Counted from the first letter of the stretch, positions 25,483-35,566 are shown. The stretch: 64,000 nt of DNA from Marinarcus sediminis (GCF_048571275.1 NZ_CP182357.1:434001-498000), one strand, 5' to 3'. A program made the numbers and translations. Notes: a model not told the origin generated them from the sequence alone.

Positions 25483-28221
25483 TTACACCTCTTTAAAAGT
25501 GCAACCCTCTTCTTTGAGATAGATAATGTATCCATACACCTCATCGCTTTTGACAATCTCTTTGATGGCTTTTTTATAATGTGCCACTTGTACAATATGC
25601 TCTTGCATCTCATCTTGTGTTGTTTTATAATCGTAAATAACATATTGGTTTTGGTTTTCTAAAAGTAAGTCCAAAATCTTTATCTCATTTTTATACATCA
25701 GCGCTTGCTCTTTATACAAATTGCTGTTGGCTATTTTTTGAGTAAACTCAGCTGAATTCAGAAGATGCGTAATACGTTTTTGAATATGCTTAAAATCTTC
25801 CTCTTTTAAAGCGTTTCCATATTTACTTTTTGCAAGAGAAAGAGCGTATTGTAAACTTTCAAGAGTAAAGTCACTCATCATCTCCAAACAGTAATGTGTT
25901 GCCAAACCAAAATATTTGGAGTGTAAAGAGTAGAGTTGGTGCTCTTTTGATTGTGCTATTTTTTTCTCTTGTTTTCCTAAATACAATGGTGTGTATTGAA
26001 CATACTCTGTTTTTTCTTGCGGTGTGTGAATAAACTCTTTAACCGTAAGATTTCCCAAATGCATGGGCTCTAAATTAAGAACATCAAAAACTGACTTTTC
26101 CCTCTTTTTAAAGATAAAAAGATTGTTTTTTGCTCGTGTTAATGCCACATACAAAATATTGAGTTCATCATCCAAGGCAAGTTGTCTCTCTTGTTTCACA
26201 GCTTGAGCATAGTTCTCATCGAAGTTTTCTAAATTGGGCACTTTGTAGTAAATATTTTTTAAATTTACCTTCTCATACTCAAAAAGCAGTGATGATTTAT
26301 CGTGATTTTTTCGTTTGATTCTGTCAATTAAAAGTACTGTATCAAACTCCAAACCTTTTGATTTAAATATGGTCAAAATTTGAATTCCTGATTGCTCTTT
26401 GTTTTCAATGCTGGATTCTAAAAAATCAATCTCATAAATAAAATCCAAAATATTTTGATAAGAGGAGCTCACCTCAAGGAGTTTAATCACATTTTCATCC
26501 ATGCAATTTAACTGTGTGGCTACAAACTTAACCAATTGAGGCATTGTATACTCTTGTAAATCCACAGTTAAAAGAAACTCACTCAAAGGGGCTTTACCTA
26601 AAATGGCATTGCAATTCTCCTTGTAAATATCCTCTTTAAAATAGAGATACTTAATGGCATGAATCACCGCTTTGACATTCTCTTGATTAATCAATTTTGA
26701 GGTCATCTCAGTTGAAATTTTAACTTCAGGGAATTTTTCGCTCAAATAGGTATACAAAGCTAAGACATCGGAGTTGGTGTAGGTCAATATGGCAATATCA
26801 TTGGCTTCAACGCCTTGTGCTAAAAGATACGCAATTTTTTCTGCAATGGTTTCAAACTTCTCTTCACTTAAAAGACTCTCATCTTCAATGACTTCAACGT
26901 ACCCTCCTTTTTTCAAAGAGTGTTGTTCATAATACTCGTACGCACTTAATGCCAAAAAAACTTTATTGACAAACTCTACAATGTTGTGTGCACTTCGGTA
27001 ATTGGTATGCAACGCTTCAACTTCAACTGAGCCATTCTCTTGAGCAACATAATCAAAAAGTTCTCGTTTTCCCCCACGAAATCGATAGATTGATTGTTTG
27101 GTATCTCCTACATAAAAAAATGTTTTAAACTCTGTTCCATATCCTGAGAGGATCTCTTGAATGATGGGTTCTAGGATTTTATATTGCAGTAATGAAGTGT
27201 CTTGAAATTCATCGATTAACAGATGTGTATAACGACTGTCAAGTCTGAAATACAAAAAGTCTTTATCAATGGTATTAAGCAACAAATCATAGACCAGATT
27301 AGAGATATCGTTGAACTCCAAATAGTTTTTGTTTTTGTTGTACTCTTTTCGAAAAGCATTAAAAGAGCCATAGAGTTCAAACAAACGACTCAAAGAGTAT
27401 GAGGAACTCAGTTTGTAGTAATTTTTTAACTCTTTTTTTAAATTCGAAAAGTGGCTTTCTAAAATCTCATTTGCACATTTTTTAAAATAAGAGAACTCTG
27501 CTGCACGCTCTTTGGTCAACCACGTTGAGCCTTTTTTAATTAAAGCAGCAAAGTCATCAAAATCAACAGCACTGATGGCACTTTTTGAAGCCAATTCACA
27601 ATTTTGCACAAACTCTTTGATTTTAAAAGCGTGTATCATTGCCTCTTTTTGCTGTAAAAAAATCAACTCTTTATTGATTTTAAACGCATCAAAAGATTCA
27701 TTCTTTTGTATCAAATCTTTAAAAAGATCAAACAATGAATTGAATTTTTTATTCTCATATAAAAAGAAATCGACAAATTGATCAAATTGTCTTAAATCTA
27801 AAGATTTTAAAAATTTCAAACTCAAGTCATCACTGTTGTCCTCTTTAATTTCAAAATCATCATTGAGTCCAATATATCCACAAAATTCCCTGAGAATTTT
27901 ATTGACAAACTTATCAATGGTATAAATAGAGAGTTCTGAACTGGAAAAACTCTTTAACAGTTTTGACTTTGCCCCAATAATTTCACCCCGACTCAAACCC
28001 GATTGTTCGACAATTGCACTCAAATAGGCTTCATCGTCTCCTAAAGTTAAGAGTGTTTGATAGATTCTTTCACTCATTTCATTGGCTGCTTTATTTGTAA
28101 AAGTTAAGGTTAAAATCTCTGTAGGATTGGCATTTAATAACAACAGTGAAATATATCGTACAGTCAGTGCAAATGTTTTTCCACTTCCTGCACTGGCTTT
28201 GAGTGCTAAATATTTTTTCAT
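25483..28221 (-). CDS. addA: AddA-type helicase/nuclease (RecB-like)
   Basis: A 912-residue superfamily 1 DNA helicase with an N-terminal Walker A ASAGSGKT (residues 9-16), the TFTNKAANEMSERI motif Ia, the Walker B DEFQDT motif, GDTKQSIYRFRGG (motif III), the TNYRSAHNIVEFVN motif IV, GIQILTIFKSKGLEFD, and VALTRAKN (motif VI). The C-terminal end has a RecB-type nuclease core (YVIYDYKT, with the Asp and Lys). Together these mark the AddA subunit of the AddAB double-strand-break resection enzyme. An AddB partner is not adjacent in this window. Length agrees with Campylobacter/Helicobacter AddA. Confidence 0.88.
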   Translation of the reverse strand: MKKYLALKASAGSGKTFALTVRYISLLLLNANPTEILTLTFTNKAANEMSERIYQTLLTLGDDEAYLSAIVEQSGLSRGEIIGAKSKLLKSFSSSELSIYTIDKFVNKILREFCGYIGLNDDFEIKEDNSDDLSLKFLKSLDLRQFDQFVDFFLYENKKFNSLFDLFKDLIQKNESFDAFKINKELIFLQQKEAMIHAFKIKEFVQNCELASKSAISAVDFDDFAALIKKGSTWLTKERAAEFSYFKKCANEILESHFSNLKKELKNYYKLSSSYSLSRLFELYGSFNAFRKEYNKNKNYLEFNDISNLVYDLLLNTIDKDFLYFRLDSRYTHLLIDEFQDTSLLQYKILEPIIQEILSGYGTEFKTFFYVGDTKQSIYRFRGGKRELFDYVAQENGSVEVEALHTNYRSAHNIVEFVNKVFLALSAYEYYEQHSLKKGGYVEVIEDESLLSEEKFETIAEKIAYLLAQGVEANDIAILTYTNSDVLALYTYLSEKFPEVKISTEMTSKLINQENVKAVIHAIKYLYFKEDIYKENCNAILGKAPLSEFLLTVDLQEYTMPQLVKFVATQLNCMDENVIKLLEVSSSYQNILDFIYEIDFLESSIENKEQSGIQILTIFKSKGLEFDTVLLIDRIKRKNHDKSSLLFEYEKVNLKNIYYKVPNLENFDENYAQAVKQERQLALDDELNILYVALTRAKNNLFIFKKREKSVFDVLNLEPMHLGNLTVKEFIHTPQEKTEYVQYTPLYLGKQEKKIAQSKEHQLYSLHSKYFGLATHYCLEMMSDFTLESLQYALSLAKSKYGNALKEEDFKHIQKRITHLLNSAEFTQKIANSNLYKEQALMYKNEIKILDLLLENQNQYVIYDYKTTQDEMQEHIVQVAHYKKAIKEIVKSDEVYGYIIYLKEEGCTFKEV

Positions 28222-28370
28222 AAAAAGATTCTACTAAAGAAATGATTTACTTATGTTGATAAAACTTTAATAATTTATTTTTTATTTTTTACCTTGCTTT
28301 AAGCTTATTTTATAAGTGTTACTTTTATAATACTTTATTCGCTATTTTAATTTTTGTCAAAGGGTCGAAT

Positions 28371-30206
28371 GTGAAAACAAGCAAAAAAATTTCTTTATTG
28401 CTGATTACAATTATGTCATTTTTATTTATTTTATTAATTACCAATGTAATTTATAACTTTAGAAACTACGGGCTTAAGAGCATTGAAAATAAAGCAAAAG
28501 TTGTTGCTGAAGTTGTCAAACACTCATTAACTTCACATATGGTCAATGGAGTTATTGAAAACAGAAAAATATTTTTAGACCAAATTGGAAGACTTGAAAA
28601 TATCAATGACATTTGGTTGGTTCGATCGCCCATTATAATTAAACAATACGGTCAAGGATTAAATAACGAAACTTTACGAGACAGTATTGATCAAAAAGTT
28701 TTAGATACAGCACAAGAGCAAACCGTTATAGATGAACACTTTTTTGGTGCGAGTATGTACCGTGTAACCATTCCGTATATCAGCTCCTCAAAAGGACTTA
28801 TCGATTGTATTGCATGTCATGATTCAAAAGAGGGAGATGTACTGGGTGCTATTTCCATTACCATGTCTATGGATGATCTTAAAGAGGTGGGTATCAGCAC
28901 AGCAACCAATACAGCCGTTATTGCTCTTATTCTTACTTTACTGATTTTGTTTATTATCAACCGAGTTATCAATCCATTTTTAATTTTATTTGATGCCATT
29001 AATAATGTTATGAAACGCGCACATGATGGGGATTACTCTCAACGATTGGATGTCAATACTTCAAAAGAGGGGGAAGAGGTATCTCAATGGATTAACAGCT
29101 TCTTGGATAAATTACAAAATACTCTCAAAGATATTGAAAAAGAGATTTCAGTATTTTTATCCAATAAAACTGCCCTTTCAGATGACCCACTCATCAATGT
29201 CAATACTGCTGTTTCTAATCTCTCTTATGTTTATAAATTTAGAAAAACCATTGAACACGATGAAAAACTTGAAGATATCTATAAAAGAATCTCTTATGTA
29301 TTGGAAAATCGACTGAACATTAAAAATTACAATATTCTTGAAGCCAATAAAAACACAGGGGAAATCACAGTTATTTATCAAAGCAATAAATTGCACTGTA
29401 ACCCATTTGAATGTTGTCGAGCAAACCGTACAAATACGATTACTAACTCAATGCAATTCAATGAAATTTGCAATAATTCAAAAGAGAAAGATACCGAGTA
29501 TTTGTGTATTCCATACACCATCTCACACGATGTCGATTTAATTATCTCTATTACTGCACCAACAAAAGATGCCTTAAATAAAATTCGTGAGAACATACCG
29601 ATTATTGATGATTATATTAACACTGCAAAACCAGAAATTGTCAGTAAAAAACTGATGTATATTTTAGAGAAATCTGCGCGTACAGACTCTTTAACAGGAT
29701 TGTATAACCGTAAATTTTTAGAAGAATCGGTTGAAACCATTGTATCTCAATCTACCCGAGGTAAAATTCCATATGGTATTTTAATGGTCGATATTGATTT
29801 CTTTAAAATGGTCAACGATACTTACGGACATGATGTTGGAGATGAAGCAATTCGTGTGATTGCACAAACACTTAAAGAGAATATTCGCACTTCCGATGTG
29901 GCCATACGATATGGGGGAGAAGAGTTTATGATTTTACTTTACAACTGTACCGAAGAGTATGTGGTTCAAGTTGCAGAAAAAATCAGAATTGCATTCTCAC
30001 AAAAAGAGATTACCAAAAATAATGTCAGCTTCAGAAAAACCATCAGTATTGGTGCCTCTATTTTCCCTACACACACAGCAAATTTCTGGGAGTGTGTAAA
30101 ATATGCTGACATCTCTTTATACGATGCAAAACATACAGGAAGAAACAAAGTCGTACTCTTTAGTAAAGAGTTATTAAAAGATGGAAACATTAACGAAAAC
30201 TATTGA
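28371..30206 (+). CDS. Heme-c-sensing diguanylate cyclase with HAMP domain
   Basis: A 611-residue c-di-GMP synthase. TM1 is at about residues 8-28. The periplasmic sensor (about 30-178) contains one c-type heme motif CIACH (146-150), in a Tll0287-like domain. TM2 is at about 180-200, followed by HAMP (200-250). A cytoplasmic region of about 130 residues carries a Cys cluster (C343, C348, C349, C367, C379), then the GGDEF domain with GGEEF (515-519). The I-site RTSD lies five residues upstream of GGEEF. It probably reports redox state, nitric oxide or oxygen from the periplasm. The start is GTG at 28371 after an AAAGGG site. It is a single gene, with a hairpin after its stop. Confidence 0.9.
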   Translation: MKTSKKISLLLITIMSFLFILLITNVIYNFRNYGLKSIENKAKVVAEVVKHSLTSHMVNGVIENRKIFLDQIGRLENINDIWLVRSPIIIKQYGQGLNNETLRDSIDQKVLDTAQEQTVIDEHFFGASMYRVTIPYISSSKGLIDCIACHDSKEGDVLGAISITMSMDDLKEVGISTATNTAVIALILTLLILFIINRVINPFLILFDAINNVMKRAHDGDYSQRLDVNTSKEGEEVSQWINSFLDKLQNTLKDIEKEISVFLSNKTALSDDPLINVNTAVSNLSYVYKFRKTIEHDEKLEDIYKRISYVLENRLNIKNYNILEANKNTGEITVIYQSNKLHCNPFECCRANRTNTITNSMQFNEICNNSKEKDTEYLCIPYTISHDVDLIISITAPTKDALNKIRENIPIIDDYINTAKPEIVSKKLMYILEKSARTDSLTGLYNRKFLEESVETIVSQSTRGKIPYGILMVDIDFFKMVNDTYGHDVGDEAIRVIAQTLKENIRTSDVAIRYGGEEFMILLYNCTEEYVVQVAEKIRIAFSQKEITKNNVSFRKTISIGASIFPTHTANFWECVKYADISLYDAKHTGRNKVVLFSKELLKDGNINENY

Positions 30207-30209
30207 TTA

Positions 30210-30238
30210 AGAAGAGCCTCATCTTGGGCTTTTCTTTC
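30210..30238 (+). terminator. Terminator-like hairpin after the heme-sensing cyclase
   Basis: AGAAGAGCC (30210-30218) pairs with GGCTTTTCT (30227-30235) with one G-U pair and an 8-base loop, then a short pyrimidine run. It is placed directly after the stop codon of the cyclase gene. Confidence 0.55.
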
Positions 30239-30327
30239 TACTTCACAAATCAAAACATCAACATTGTATTTGATTGCTTAAAAAAACAAATCATAAGGTC
30301 ATTATAAAATAAAAAGAAATTTTTGAG

Positions 30328-30333
30328 TATAAT
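30328..30333 (+). promoter_or_regulatory. Probable sigma-70 -10 box for argB-thrC
   Basis: TATAAT, 28 bases upstream of the argB start, in a T/A-rich region that is typical of housekeeping promoters in Campylobacterota, where the -35 element is weak. No other gene lies between it and argB. Confidence 0.5.
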
Positions 30334-30360
30334 TGCCCACTATTATATTTAAAAGGCATA

Positions 30361-31272
30361 ATGATAATGCAAACAAAACACACCACAGTAGAAACCCTAC
30401 TTGAAGCCATACCCTATATTAAGAAATTTTTTGGAAAAACGATTGTGATTAAATACGGAGGTTCTGCACAAACCAGCCCCGATTTAAAAGAGAAGTTTGC
30501 TCAAGACATTGCCCTACTCTCCCTTGTAGGAATTAAACCCGTCATTGTTCATGGCGGAGGAGCAAGAATTTCTGAACTGTTGGAAAAACTACAAATCACT
30601 TCTGAATTCATTGATGGACATCGTGTTACAAGTGAAGATACCATGCGTGTTGTTGAGATGGTCTTAAGTGGTGAAATCAATAAAAATATCACCTCTTTGC
30701 TCAATCATCATGGCGCAAAAGCCATTGGGATTTCAGGTAAAGACTCTTCAATCATTGAAGCTAAGCCAAAAGATGGTGGAAAATTTGGTTACACCGGAGT
30801 TGTAACAAAAGTCAATGCACAAATGATTAACAATCTTATTAAAGAGGGATTTATTCCTGTAATTGCGCCTATTGCAGACAGTGCACAACCCAATCACCCT
30901 GGATTTAATATCAATGCCGATGTCGCTGCTTCTAAAATTGCGGGTGCCATTGGTGCACAAAAAGTGCTTTTCTTAACGGATACTGTTGGGGTTTTAGATA
31001 AAAACAAAAATCTTTTAAACTCTTTGGACAAAGATGATGTAGAAGCCTATAAAAAAGATGGCACAATCAACGGAGGCATGATTCCAAAAGTGGATTCATG
31101 CATTGATGCCATTTACAATGGTGTAAATAAAGCCCACATTATTGATGGACGAGTGGAACACTCTATTTTATTAGAACTCTTCACCAGCAGTGGAATTGGA
31201 ACACAATTTGTAAGAAAAGACAACCCAAACAATGGTATTGATATGAATAAATTATTAAATGATGAAATGTAA
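30361..31272 (+). CDS. argB: Acetylglutamate kinase
   Basis: A 303-residue kinase of the amino-acid-kinase fold that phosphorylates N-acetylglutamate in arginine synthesis. It has IVIKYGGSAQ at the ATP site, HGGGARIS, the AIGISGKDSS stretch, NINADVAASKIAGAIGA and GGMIPKVDSC. Two starts are possible, ATG at 30361 or ATG at 30367. The AAAAGG site favours 30361 by spacing. It precedes thrC by 8 bases on the same strand. Confidence 0.96.
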   Translation: MIMQTKHTTVETLLEAIPYIKKFFGKTIVIKYGGSAQTSPDLKEKFAQDIALLSLVGIKPVIVHGGGARISELLEKLQITSEFIDGHRVTSEDTMRVVEMVLSGEINKNITSLLNHHGAKAIGISGKDSSIIEAKPKDGGKFGYTGVVTKVNAQMINNLIKEGFIPVIAPIADSAQPNHPGFNINADVAASKIAGAIGAQKVLFLTDTVGVLDKNKNLLNSLDKDDVEAYKKDGTINGGMIPKVDSCIDAIYNGVNKAHIIDGRVEHSILLELFTSSGIGTQFVRKDNPNNGIDMNKLLNDEM

Positions 31273-31280
31273 GGATTACA

Positions 31281-32756
31281 ATGAATTTTATTGAAACACG
31301 AGGAAATGATACACAAAACCCAAGTGAAGTTACGTTTTCACAGGCCATTTTAAGTCCAAGTGCCTCATTTGGTGGACTTTATGTACCTAAAATACTTCCT
31401 CAATTGGGTTTAGAATTTGTAGAAAAACATTTAACAAGCAGTTATAAAACCTTAGCCTTTGACCTGCTTAAAAAATTTGAAATTGATATTGAAGAGAGCG
31501 AACTCAATGAAGCATTAAGTTTGTATGATCATTTTGATGATCCCTTAAATCCATCTCCAGTGGTAAAAGTCAAAGAGGATTTATTTGTTCAAGAGCAGTA
31601 TCACGGACCAACAAGAGCTTTTAAAGATATGGCACTGCAACCATTTGGTTCAATTTTAAGTTCCATTGCAAAAAAAAATAAAGAGCACTATCTTATCCTT
31701 GCAGCCACTTCAGGAGATACAGGACCAGCTGCCTTAAATACTTTTAAAAATAAAGAGGGTATTCAAGTAGCTTGTTTGTATCCAAGTGGAGGAACAAGTG
31801 ATGTACAAAGACTTCAAATGGTCTGTGAAGATGGCAAAAATTTAAAAGTCATTGGAATCAATGGAAATTTTGATGATGCACAAGCGGCTTTAAAAAACTT
31901 GTTAAGTTCAAATACATTTAAAGAGCAGTTGCAAAAACATGGCATTAAACTCAGTGCTGCAAACTCGGTGAATTTTGGACGAATTATTTTTCAAATTATT
32001 TATCATATTCACTCATATATTGAACTTTTGCGTCAAAAGGAAATCACGTTAGGTGAAAAAATCTATTTAATTGTTCCAAGTGGAAATTTTGGCAATGCCT
32101 TAGGTGGATATTATGCACAAAAAATGGGTATTCCTATTGAAAAGATTTTAATTGCATCCAATGAGAATAACATTTTAACTCAATGGATCAATGAAGGGGT
32201 TTATGATATTCGTGGTAAAGAGTTGATTTTAACCAAATCACCTGCCATGGATATTTTAAAATCTTCAAACATTGAAAGAGTTCTGTTTGATATGTTTGGA
32301 AGTGCACGAACAAAAGAGTTGATGGAAGATTTAAACACAAAAGAAATTTTCACCCTCACCCAAGAGGAAAAAGAGCAAATCCAAACAGTTTTTTCAGCAA
32401 TAGATTCCGACGACGCTTATGGAGCATCTCAAATTAAAACATTTTTAGAAAATGGTTATTTAATGGATCCACATACAGCTACGTGTTTAAAAGCGTATGA
32501 ACTTTTAAAAGAAAAACCTTTAAAAACAGTGATGTACTCGACCGCAGAGTGGACAAAATTCTCTCCAACGGTTTTAAATGCACTCAATCAAACCAATATT
32601 GTTTATTCAGATAAAGAGGCATTAGAAACCATAGCGGCTCAATATAATGCCCAAATACCTCAAAGTGTTCAAACATTATTCAGTGCAAAAATTATTCACA
32701 ATACAGTCATTAATAAAGAAAATATTGAAGACGAAATCATTAAATTTATTCAATAA
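31281..32756 (+). CDS. thrC: Threonine synthase
   Basis: A 491-residue PLP enzyme converting O-phosphohomoserine to threonine. The PLP Lys is K115 in HGPTRAFKDMALQ. ATSGDTGPAAL binds the cofactor phosphate region, and VPSGNFGNALGGY follows. Its length puts it in the longer class 2 type found in proteobacteria. It follows argB with an AAGGA site at 31271-31275. Homoserine kinase (thrB) is at the right end of the window, so the two final threonine steps are unlinked here. Confidence 0.96.
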   Translation: MNFIETRGNDTQNPSEVTFSQAILSPSASFGGLYVPKILPQLGLEFVEKHLTSSYKTLAFDLLKKFEIDIEESELNEALSLYDHFDDPLNPSPVVKVKEDLFVQEQYHGPTRAFKDMALQPFGSILSSIAKKNKEHYLILAATSGDTGPAALNTFKNKEGIQVACLYPSGGTSDVQRLQMVCEDGKNLKVIGINGNFDDAQAALKNLLSSNTFKEQLQKHGIKLSAANSVNFGRIIFQIIYHIHSYIELLRQKEITLGEKIYLIVPSGNFGNALGGYYAQKMGIPIEKILIASNENNILTQWINEGVYDIRGKELILTKSPAMDILKSSNIERVLFDMFGSARTKELMEDLNTKEIFTLTQEEKEQIQTVFSAIDSDDAYGASQIKTFLENGYLMDPHTATCLKAYELLKEKPLKTVMYSTAEWTKFSPTVLNALNQTNIVYSDKEALETIAAQYNAQIPQSVQTLFSAKIIHNTVINKENIEDEIIKFIQ

Positions 32757-32763
32757 TTTCTAA

Positions 32764-32799
32764 AATTATCAAAAAGATTTTTCTCTCTTTTTGATAATT
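32764..32799 (+). terminator. Terminator-like hairpin after thrC
   Basis: AATTATCAAAAAGA (32764-32777) pairs perfectly with TCTTTTTGATAATT (32786-32799), a 14-base stem with an 8-base loop just past the thrC stop. Confidence 0.7.
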
Positions 32800-32889
32800 A
32801 AATCTTATAATTCGTGTATTTTCTACTCATAAATAGTAGATATTTTTTATACACCACTGCTTCTCATTATTCTTTAAGTAACATTAAAA

Positions 32890-32895
32890 TATAAT
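32890..32895 (+). promoter_or_regulatory. Probable -10 box for petABC
   Basis: TATAAT lies 35 bases upstream of the petA start, after the thrC terminator. The petA ribosome-binding site AAGGAAGAG follows. Confidence 0.5.
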
Positions 32896-32929
32896 AGCTA
32901 GATTTTATTTTAAAATAAGGAAGAGATAA

Positions 32930-33436
32930 ATGTCTAACAATACAAATAGACGGGATTTTCTTGGTTATTCATTTGCAGCAGTTGCAGCTGTAGGTGGTGC
33001 CGCTTCTCTTGTTGGAATGAAACAAGCGTGGGATCCGTTGCCAAGCGTTTTAGCTGGTGGATATACTACAATTGATTTAGCTCCAATAAAAGCGGGAGAA
33101 CCAGAAGTATTCACATGGAGAGGTAAGCCAATTTTTATTCTTAAAAAAACGGCAGATATGGAGAGTTCTGAAAGGGATTTACACATAGGTGAAGACAGAT
33201 TTACTGTAGCAATCGGTCTTTGTACACACTTAGGTTGTATTCCAGCGTGGAAAAAAGACAAATGGAAATGCGCATGTCACGGGGGAGAGTTCAACCCAAG
33301 TGGACACCAAATTTTTGGGCCACCACCAAGACCATTTGATTTACCCCCATTTAAAGTTGAAGGAACTACAATCGTTCTTGGTTACGAAAGTCCTGAATAC
33401 AAAAAAATTGCTGCTTATTTAGCAACACAAGCTTAG
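32930..33436 (+). CDS. petA: Rieske iron-sulfur subunit of cytochrome bc1
   Basis: A 168-residue Rieske protein. The N-terminus has a twin-arginine-like NRRDFLG and a membrane helix (about 10-30), so it is anchored by an uncleaved or Tat-type signal with the domain in the periplasm. The [2Fe-2S] ligands are in CTHLGC (98-103) and CACHGG (114-119), with two Cys and two His ligands plus the disulfide Cys pair. It passes electrons from quinol to cytochrome c1. It is followed by petB and petC. Confidence 0.96.
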   Translation: MSNNTNRRDFLGYSFAAVAAVGGAASLVGMKQAWDPLPSVLAGGYTTIDLAPIKAGEPEVFTWRGKPIFILKKTADMESSERDLHIGEDRFTVAIGLCTHLGCIPAWKKDKWKCACHGGEFNPSGHQIFGPPPRPFDLPPFKVEGTTIVLGYESPEYKKIAAYLATQA

Positions 33437-33446
33437 GAGAAGTAGA

Positions 33447-34697
33447 ATGGCAAAATTTGAAAAAGCAAACTCAGTTGGTGAGTGGTTAGATCAAAGACTC
33501 AATACTACAGCTCTTAACAAAGTGTTAATGACTGAGTATTGGATTCCAAAAGATATTAACTTTTTGTGGGCTATGGGTGTACTTTTAGCTACCACATTCG
33601 GTATTTTAGTAATCTCTGGAATTTTTTTAATGATGTATTACAAACCTGATATTCATTTGGCGTTTGATTCTGTAAACTATACAATCATGCAAGAAGTTTC
33701 TTATGGATGGCTATTCAGACATATGCACGGTGTTGCAGCTTCTGTGGTATTCTTAATTATCTACATTCACATGTTTACGGGTATCTATTACGGTTCTTAC
33801 AAACAAGGTCGAGAGATGATTTGGATTTCTGGTATGTTATTATTCATGACATTCAGTGCAGCTGGATTCTCAGGATATATGTTACCTTGGGGACAAATGT
33901 CTTACTGGGCAGCAATGGTTATTACTAACTTATTTGGTGGAATTCCATTCATTGGAGATGCACTTGTTGTTTGGATCAGAGGTGACTTTAACGTTGCTGA
34001 TGCGACATTAACACGATTCTTTATGTTACACGTATTCCTTTTACCAATTGTTATTATGGGTATTATTGTATTACACTTCTATACATTAAGAATTCCTCAC
34101 GTTAATAACCAAAATTCAGAAGAGTTTGATTTTGATGCGGAAGCAGAAAAATATTTAGCGGGAAATAAAAAAGAGTCAAAAGTTATTCCTTTTTGGCCGG
34201 TATTCATCTCTAAAGATTTAGCCGTAATGGGAATTTTCTTAATTTTTTACTTCTACTTAGTATTCTTCCATTATAACTTTGCAATGGATCCCGTTAACTT
34301 TGATCCAGCAGATAACATGGTAACACCTGCACACATCTACCCTGAGTGGTATTTCTTGTGGTCATATGAAGTATTAAGAGGTTTTTTCTTTAATGTTGGT
34401 CCGATTAAAGCATTTGATATTGGGTTAGCAGCATTTGGATTTGCAAATGTTATTTTCTTACTCTTACCATTTTTAGACAGAGATCCTAAAATCTTACCAG
34501 CACACCAAAGACCTAAATTCTTTATTTGGTTCTGGATTTTAATGGTTGATTTAATTGTATTAACGGTTTGGGGTAAATTACCACCAACTGGAACAAATGC
34601 TTATGTTGGATTTGTTGCAGCATTATCGTTTATTTTAATATTCTTAGCATTACCAATTATTTCTAAAATGGATGCTAAAAAAAGGGGTGCTAAATGA
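33447..34697 (+). CDS. petB: Cytochrome b subunit of cytochrome bc1
   Basis: A 416-residue cytochrome b with about eight helices. Family elements include FRHMHGVAASVVF with a heme His, YKQGREMIW, GFSGYMLPWGQMSYWAAMVI, a second His helix (MLHVFLLPIVIMGIIVLHFY), and the Qo-site PEWY (in IYPEWYFLW). It is the full-length fused type (b6 plus subunit IV parts). It lies 10 bases after petA and overlaps petC by 4 bases. Confidence 0.96.
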   Translation: MAKFEKANSVGEWLDQRLNTTALNKVLMTEYWIPKDINFLWAMGVLLATTFGILVISGIFLMMYYKPDIHLAFDSVNYTIMQEVSYGWLFRHMHGVAASVVFLIIYIHMFTGIYYGSYKQGREMIWISGMLLFMTFSAAGFSGYMLPWGQMSYWAAMVITNLFGGIPFIGDALVVWIRGDFNVADATLTRFFMLHVFLLPIVIMGIIVLHFYTLRIPHVNNQNSEEFDFDAEAEKYLAGNKKESKVIPFWPVFISKDLAVMGIFLIFYFYLVFFHYNFAMDPVNFDPADNMVTPAHIYPEWYFLWSYEVLRGFFFNVGPIKAFDIGLAAFGFANVIFLLLPFLDRDPKILPAHQRPKFFIWFWILMVDLIVLTVWGKLPPTGTNAYVGFVAALSFILIFLALPIISKMDAKKRGAK

Positions 34698-35566
34698 GAG
34701 AATTAAAAATATTAGCAGTAGTAGCAGCACTAACGCTGATTACATACTGGGGTGTTGAACCTTTTGCTCACTCACAAATGCATCCACATGTTGAAGCACC
34801 TGATTATAACTTTAAAGATGTTGATGGATTAAATGGTTTACAAGGAAATGCTGAAACAGGTGCAACTATTGTTCAAACAAATTGTACTGCATGTCACTCA
34901 ATTCAATCGCAAGGTTTCCCAAGTATCATGGATAATGCTAGCACTGCAGCAGCATACGGTACTGTACCGCCAGATTTAGGAACAGCAGGAAAATTATACA
35001 ATGCTGACTATTTAGCTGCATTTATAAAAGACCCTGCAAAAGCATCATTGGTTACACATAAATTCCAAGAAGGAAGAGCACATCCAATGCCTGGTTACTC
35101 TTGGATGCAACCTCAAGAGATTGCAGATATTGTTGCATATTTACAATCAATTGCTCCAAAAGAGATGACAAATAAAGAGATATTTATTGATGCTTGTCAA
35201 AGATGTCATGGTATTAAATATGGTGATATGAAAAATGGAACTATGAATGCATTTACACCTATTGAAAATATAAAATCATATATGGGAAAAGTTCCACCTG
35301 ATTTATCTCAATACATTAAATCAAGAGGAGAAGAGTATATCCATGGATTTGTTAATGACCCTCAAAGATATTTAGAAGGGACAGCAATGCCTAGAGTTGG
35401 ATTAACTGAAGAAGCAGAAACACAAGTTATTGCATATTTATCAGAAGTTGGTGACTCTAAAAAAGCACAAAGAGAGGCATTAGGACCTAAATTCTTAATC
35501 TATTTAGTAATCTTTGCAATTTTTGCTTGGTTATGGAAATCTAAACAATGGAGAGATATGCATTAA
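34694..35566 (+). CDS. petC: Diheme cytochrome c1 of cytochrome bc1
   Basis: A 290-residue protein with an N-terminal membrane segment, two c-type heme motifs CTACH (64-68) and CQRCH (168-172), and a C-terminal membrane anchor (about 268-283). This two-heme cytochrome c, similar to a cytochrome c4 rather than a monoheme c1, is the type found in Campylobacterota bc1 complexes. Likely axial Met residues occur downstream of each heme (HPMPGY, TAMPRV). The stop codon lies within a hairpin (35552-35576). It overlaps petB by four bases. Confidence 0.94.
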   Translation: MRELKILAVVAALTLITYWGVEPFAHSQMHPHVEAPDYNFKDVDGLNGLQGNAETGATIVQTNCTACHSIQSQGFPSIMDNASTAAAYGTVPPDLGTAGKLYNADYLAAFIKDPAKASLVTHKFQEGRAHPMPGYSWMQPQEIADIVAYLQSIAPKEMTNKEIFIDACQRCHGIKYGDMKNGTMNAFTPIENIKSYMGKVPPDLSQYIKSRGEEYIHGFVNDPQRYLEGTAMPRVGLTEEAETQVIAYLSEVGDSKKAQREALGPKFLIYLVIFAIFAWLWKSKQWRDMH

